Assembly: GCA_903887095.1 (NCBI GenBank) | Contig: CAISOQ010000189.1 | Span: forward strand, 1 to 9,015 | Direction of reading: 5' to 3' | DNA from: an uncultured Flavobacteriia bacterium | GTDB lineage: Bacteria; Bacteroidota; Bacteroidia; Flavobacteriales_D; Crocinitomicaceae | Length of the DNA: 9,015 nt | Shown here: positions 6,817-9,015 of the stretch, piece after piece | How the letters are laid out: each line of letters opens with the position of its first letter | Position numbering within the stretch: position 1 is the first letter of the stretch | The notes under the pieces: model-generated | What the model was told of the DNA's origin: nothing | The model's input: the letters and a program-made list of their open reading frames with translations, nothing else | The model's database searches: none | Made by a program: the position numbers and the translations under genes

Positions 6817-7628
6817 ACAAGTGGGTGAAAGGATCTCTTTGGGGACTATTTTTAGGAGGAGTGATAACAGTACTCGTTTTTTCTCAACAATCTCAATCAG
6901 AAAGCACACTGGATAAAGTGGATATTTTGATCCATGTAACAGGAGAAAATGCGTTTTTAAATGAGCATGAATTGCATCAGCGACTAAAGCGTCGTGGTTT
7001 CGTGTTTAAAGGCCAAATGCAACGTGATTTGAAAGTCGCAGCCATTGAAAAATTTATCAGGGCGATGACTGAAGTCAAGGAAGTAAAAGTTTTTACGAAC
7101 ATCGGTCATGGATGGAAAATTGATGTGGTGGTCCGTAAACCAATTGCGCGCATTTTTAATCAGTTTGGAGAATCGTATTATTTGGATGAAGACGGGGTAA
7201 TCATGCAAACGTCGACTATCCATACGGCTCGCGTGCTTGTAGTTAGTGGAAATTTGAAGGATCGGCCAACCTCAATTTCTGTGTCGGAGATTATCAACAA
7301 TGACTCTTTGAAAAGTATTCGAAAGCTAGATGATGTCTATCGTATTTCAAATTATGTTTGTAAAGACCCCTTAATGCAGGCACTGATAGGGCAAGTTCAC
7401 CTTAAAAAGAGCGGAGATTTTATTCTAGTGCCAATCGTAGGGGGGCAAGAGATTGTTTTCGGAACAGCAAACACAGACAAGGAGGTAAAAGAGAAGTTTG
7501 AGAAATTGAAGATCTTTTACAGTGAGGCAATCCCCTATGAAGGATGGAATAAATACACCGAAATCAATCTGAAGTACGATAAACAGATTGTAGGCAAGAC
7601 AATAGAAAGTAACACGCAGGAAAATTAA
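6813..7628 (+). CDS. ftsQ: Cell division protein FtsQ (bitopic, POTRA domain)
   Basis: FtsQ is a low-abundance divisome protein, anchored by one membrane helix, that links cytoplasmic ring proteins with the FtsL/FtsB group and the septal synthase. The 271 residues show a short basic cytoplasmic start (NKWVKG), one hydrophobic helix at about 8-24, a POTRA-like region at about 36-108 ending in WKIDVVVRKP, and a beta domain with RKPIARIFNQFGESYYLDEDG (108-128), where 'x-R-x-P-x-A-R-I' and 'Y-x-D-x-x-G' are typical of FtsQ. The C-terminus, GWNKYTEINLKYDKQIVGK (244-262), follows the pattern I know from Bacteroidota FtsQ, where a Tyr/Lys strand with QIV closes the domain. Overall sequence is divergent, so the call rests on architecture, these short motifs and the place between murC and ftsA. 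The ATG lies in an ATGA overlap with murC, and ftsA begins five bases after the stop. Confidence 0.9.
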   Translation: MNKWVKGSLWGLFLGGVITVLVFSQQSQSESTLDKVDILIHVTGENAFLNEHELHQRLKRRGFVFKGQMQRDLKVAAIEKFIRAMTEVKEVKVFTNIGHGWKIDVVVRKPIARIFNQFGESYYLDEDGVIMQTSTIHTARVLVVSGNLKDRPTSISVSEIINNDSLKSIRKLDDVYRISNYVCKDPLMQALIGQVHLKKSGDFILVPIVGGQEIVFGTANTDKEVKEKFEKLKIFYSEAIPYEGWNKYTEINLKYDKQIVGKTIESNTQEN

Positions 7629-7633
7629 CAGTT

Positions 7634-8917
7634 ATGTCAAAGATTATAGTCGGACTGGATATAGGAACAACAAAGATCGCTTGTTTCGTGGGCAAGAAAA
7701 ATGAGCACGGAAAGATTGAGATTTTATCAATGGGTAAAAGCGAGTCGCTCGGGGTAACGAGAGGAATGGTTGCGAACATTGAGAAAACAGTGCAATCGAT
7801 CAAAGTTGCGGTGGAGGAAGCTCAAGAGCGAGTAGATGGACAGTTGACTGTACGTGTCGTGAATGTTGGAATTGCAGGGCAACACATTAAAAGTTTACAG
7901 CACCGAGGGATTCACACCAGAGATTATATTGATGTTGAGATTTCTCAGAAAGATATCGATGCCTTGGTGGAAGATATGTACAAGTTGGTAATGCAACCTG
8001 GTGAGGCCATTATCACTGTATTACCGCAGGAATATATTATTGATAATGAGCAAGGAATCAAAGACCCAATCGGTATGCTCGGCCGCCGTTTGGAAGCAAA
8101 CTTCCACATCATTACGGGTCAGATTGGGGCTTCTATGAACATTACAAAATGTGTCGAGAAAGCTGGATTAGAGGTCAAGGAAATTATTTTGGAACCGATT
8201 GCTTCCGCTGACGCTGTATTGTCAGATGAAGAAAAAGAAGCAGGTATAGTGTTGGTTGACATAGGTGGCGGTACAACGGACGTGGCTATTTTTCACGAAG
8301 GAATCATACGTCATACTGCAGTTATTCCTTTTGGAGGAAATGTCATCACAGAGGATATCAAAGAAGGTTGCACAATTATGCGTCGACAAGCAGAAATGTT
8401 GAAAACCAAATTTGGTTCAGCACTTGCATCTGAAAGTCAAGAAAACGAAATTGTTTGTATTCCTGGATTGCGAGGTCGTGATCCGAAAGAAATTACTGTT
8501 AGAAATCTTGCGAGTATTATTCAAGCAAGAATGGAAGAGATCATAGAATTGGTGCATTATGAAATCATTAATTCGGGTTACCAGAAAAAATTGATTGGAG
8601 GAATCGTTGTAACAGGTGGAGGCGCGCAATTGAAGCACATTACACAATTGTTCGAATACATAACAGGAATGGATACGCGTGTTGGTTATCCAACTGAGCA
8701 TTTAGCGAACAATAATCACATCGAAAACTTGACAAGCCCAATGTATGCAACGGGTATTGGATTGGTTCTCAAAGGATTTGAAGCATTGGAGAAAAACTAT
8801 TCAACCACTGAAGCAGCAAGCAACGGAGCAGTTAAAACACATTCTGTTAAAAACAGAGGATCATTTTTTGATACAATTGTCAAAAGAGGTGTAGATTGGT
8901 TCAAGGAAGATAATTAA
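7634..8917 (+). CDS. ftsA: Cell division protein FtsA (actin-like FtsZ membrane anchor)
   Basis: FtsA is the actin-fold ATPase that tethers FtsZ filaments to the inner membrane and recruits later divisome proteins. The 427 residues contain the phosphate-1 loop VGLDIGTTKIACFVG (6-20), a 1C domain at about 83-163, the phosphate-2 loop VDIGGGTTDVAIF (208-220), the conserved CTIMRRQAEMLK (246-257), and the adenosine motif VVTGGGAQLKHI (325-336). A polar linker (about 388-408) leads to an amphipathic C-terminal helix, GSFFDTIVKRGVDWFKEDN (409-427), with Phe, Ile, Val and Trp on one face and Lys/Arg/Asp on the other, as expected for the membrane-targeting sequence. The ATG is five bases after the ftsQ stop without a strong Shine-Dalgarno sequence. 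The last part of the gene may contain a promoter for ftsZ. Confidence 0.97.
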   Translation: MSKIIVGLDIGTTKIACFVGKKNEHGKIEILSMGKSESLGVTRGMVANIEKTVQSIKVAVEEAQERVDGQLTVRVVNVGIAGQHIKSLQHRGIHTRDYIDVEISQKDIDALVEDMYKLVMQPGEAIITVLPQEYIIDNEQGIKDPIGMLGRRLEANFHIITGQIGASMNITKCVEKAGLEVKEIILEPIASADAVLSDEEKEAGIVLVDIGGGTTDVAIFHEGIIRHTAVIPFGGNVITEDIKEGCTIMRRQAEMLKTKFGSALASESQENEIVCIPGLRGRDPKEITVRNLASIIQARMEEIIELVHYEIINSGYQKKLIGGIVVTGGGAQLKHITQLFEYITGMDTRVGYPTEHLANNNHIENLTSPMYATGIGLVLKGFEALEKNYSTTEAASNGAVKTHSVKNRGSFFDTIVKRGVDWFKEDN

Positions 8918-8922
8918 ATTTG
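8896..8922 (+). promoter_or_regulatory. Possible Bacteroidota-type promoter for ftsZ
   Basis: TAAATTTG at 8915-8922 matches the Bacteroidota -7 consensus TAnnTTTG, and TTG at 8896-8898 could serve as the -33 element with 16 bases between them, about one base shorter than the usual range. Transcription would start near 8929 and give a leader of roughly 15 bases. The box covers the ftsA stop codon and lies in the longest intergenic gap of the window. Six fixed bases are a weak signal: the same octamer TAAATTTG also occurs inside ftsW at 3394-3401, where no promoter is expected. Confidence 0.3.
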
Positions 8923-8944
8923 CAAATAGAATAAACGAGGGAAT

Positions 8945-9015
8945 ATGGAGTTTGATTTACCAAAAGAAACGAGTTCGATCATTAAAGTGATCGGCGTAGG
9001 TGGAGGCGGAAGCAA
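8945..9015 (+). CDS. ftsZ: Cell division protein FtsZ, N-terminal 23 residues (partial)
   Basis: The gene runs off the window end after 23 full codons. The peptide MEFDLPKETSSIIKVIGVGG continues into GGS, which is the first strand and glycine-rich nucleotide-binding loop of the tubulin-like GTPase FtsZ (GVGGGGS at residues 17-23, normally followed by NAV). FtsZ polymerises into the division ring and is anchored by the FtsA encoded just upstream. The start is the only ATG giving this N-terminus. A GAGG at 8937-8940 lies four bases before it, rather close for an efficient Shine-Dalgarno site. The 27-base gap after ftsA is the widest in the window and allows some independent expression. Confidence 0.95.
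   Translation, partial: MEFDLPKETSSIIKVIGVGGGGS

Overview
This window is a compact, single-strand segment of the division and cell wall (dcw) cluster of a bacterium, most likely a member of the Bacteroidota and probably close to the Flavobacteriales. The evidence is the gene order murE-mraY-murD-ftsW-murG-murC-ftsQ-ftsA-ftsZ with no murF, murB or ddl in between, a long MraY carrying an extra-cytoplasmic insert, a divergent FtsQ of Bacteroidota type, the FtsZ N-terminus, an AT-rich composition and weak or absent Shine-Dalgarno sequences. The lineage call is inferred from remembered family traits, not from a search.

Layout: the last 29 codons of murE (1-90) overlap mraY (90-1334). murD (1336-2679, TTG start) follows, then a small gene of unrecognised name (2695-3165). 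Next come ftsW (3165-4336, interrupted by an apparent one-base deletion near 3341), murG (4333-5436), murC (5437-6816), ftsQ (6813-7628), ftsA (7634-8917) and the first 23 codons of ftsZ (8945 to the window end). All genes are on the + strand. Neighbours overlap by 1 or 4 bases, abut, or lie 1-27 bases apart, so the window looks like one operon with extensive translational coupling. No RNA gene, mobile element, CRISPR array or terminator was seen, and no intergenic stretch exceeds about 27 bases.

How the genes work together: MurC, MurD and MurE build the UDP-MurNAc peptide in the cytoplasm. MraY moves it to undecaprenyl phosphate (lipid I) and MurG adds GlcNAc (lipid II). FtsW polymerises lipid II at the septum, within the divisome that FtsZ, FtsA and FtsQ organise.

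Two points deserve attention. First, the small gene after murD looks by eye like a standalone, catalytically degenerate copy of the MurD C-terminal domain, lying in the same reading frame directly behind murD. Second, ftsW needs one extra G to be read as an intact protein of about 390 residues. Smaller points are a duplicated 14-base segment in the MraY insert, the forced TTG start of murD, and a possible Bacteroidota-type promoter just before ftsZ.
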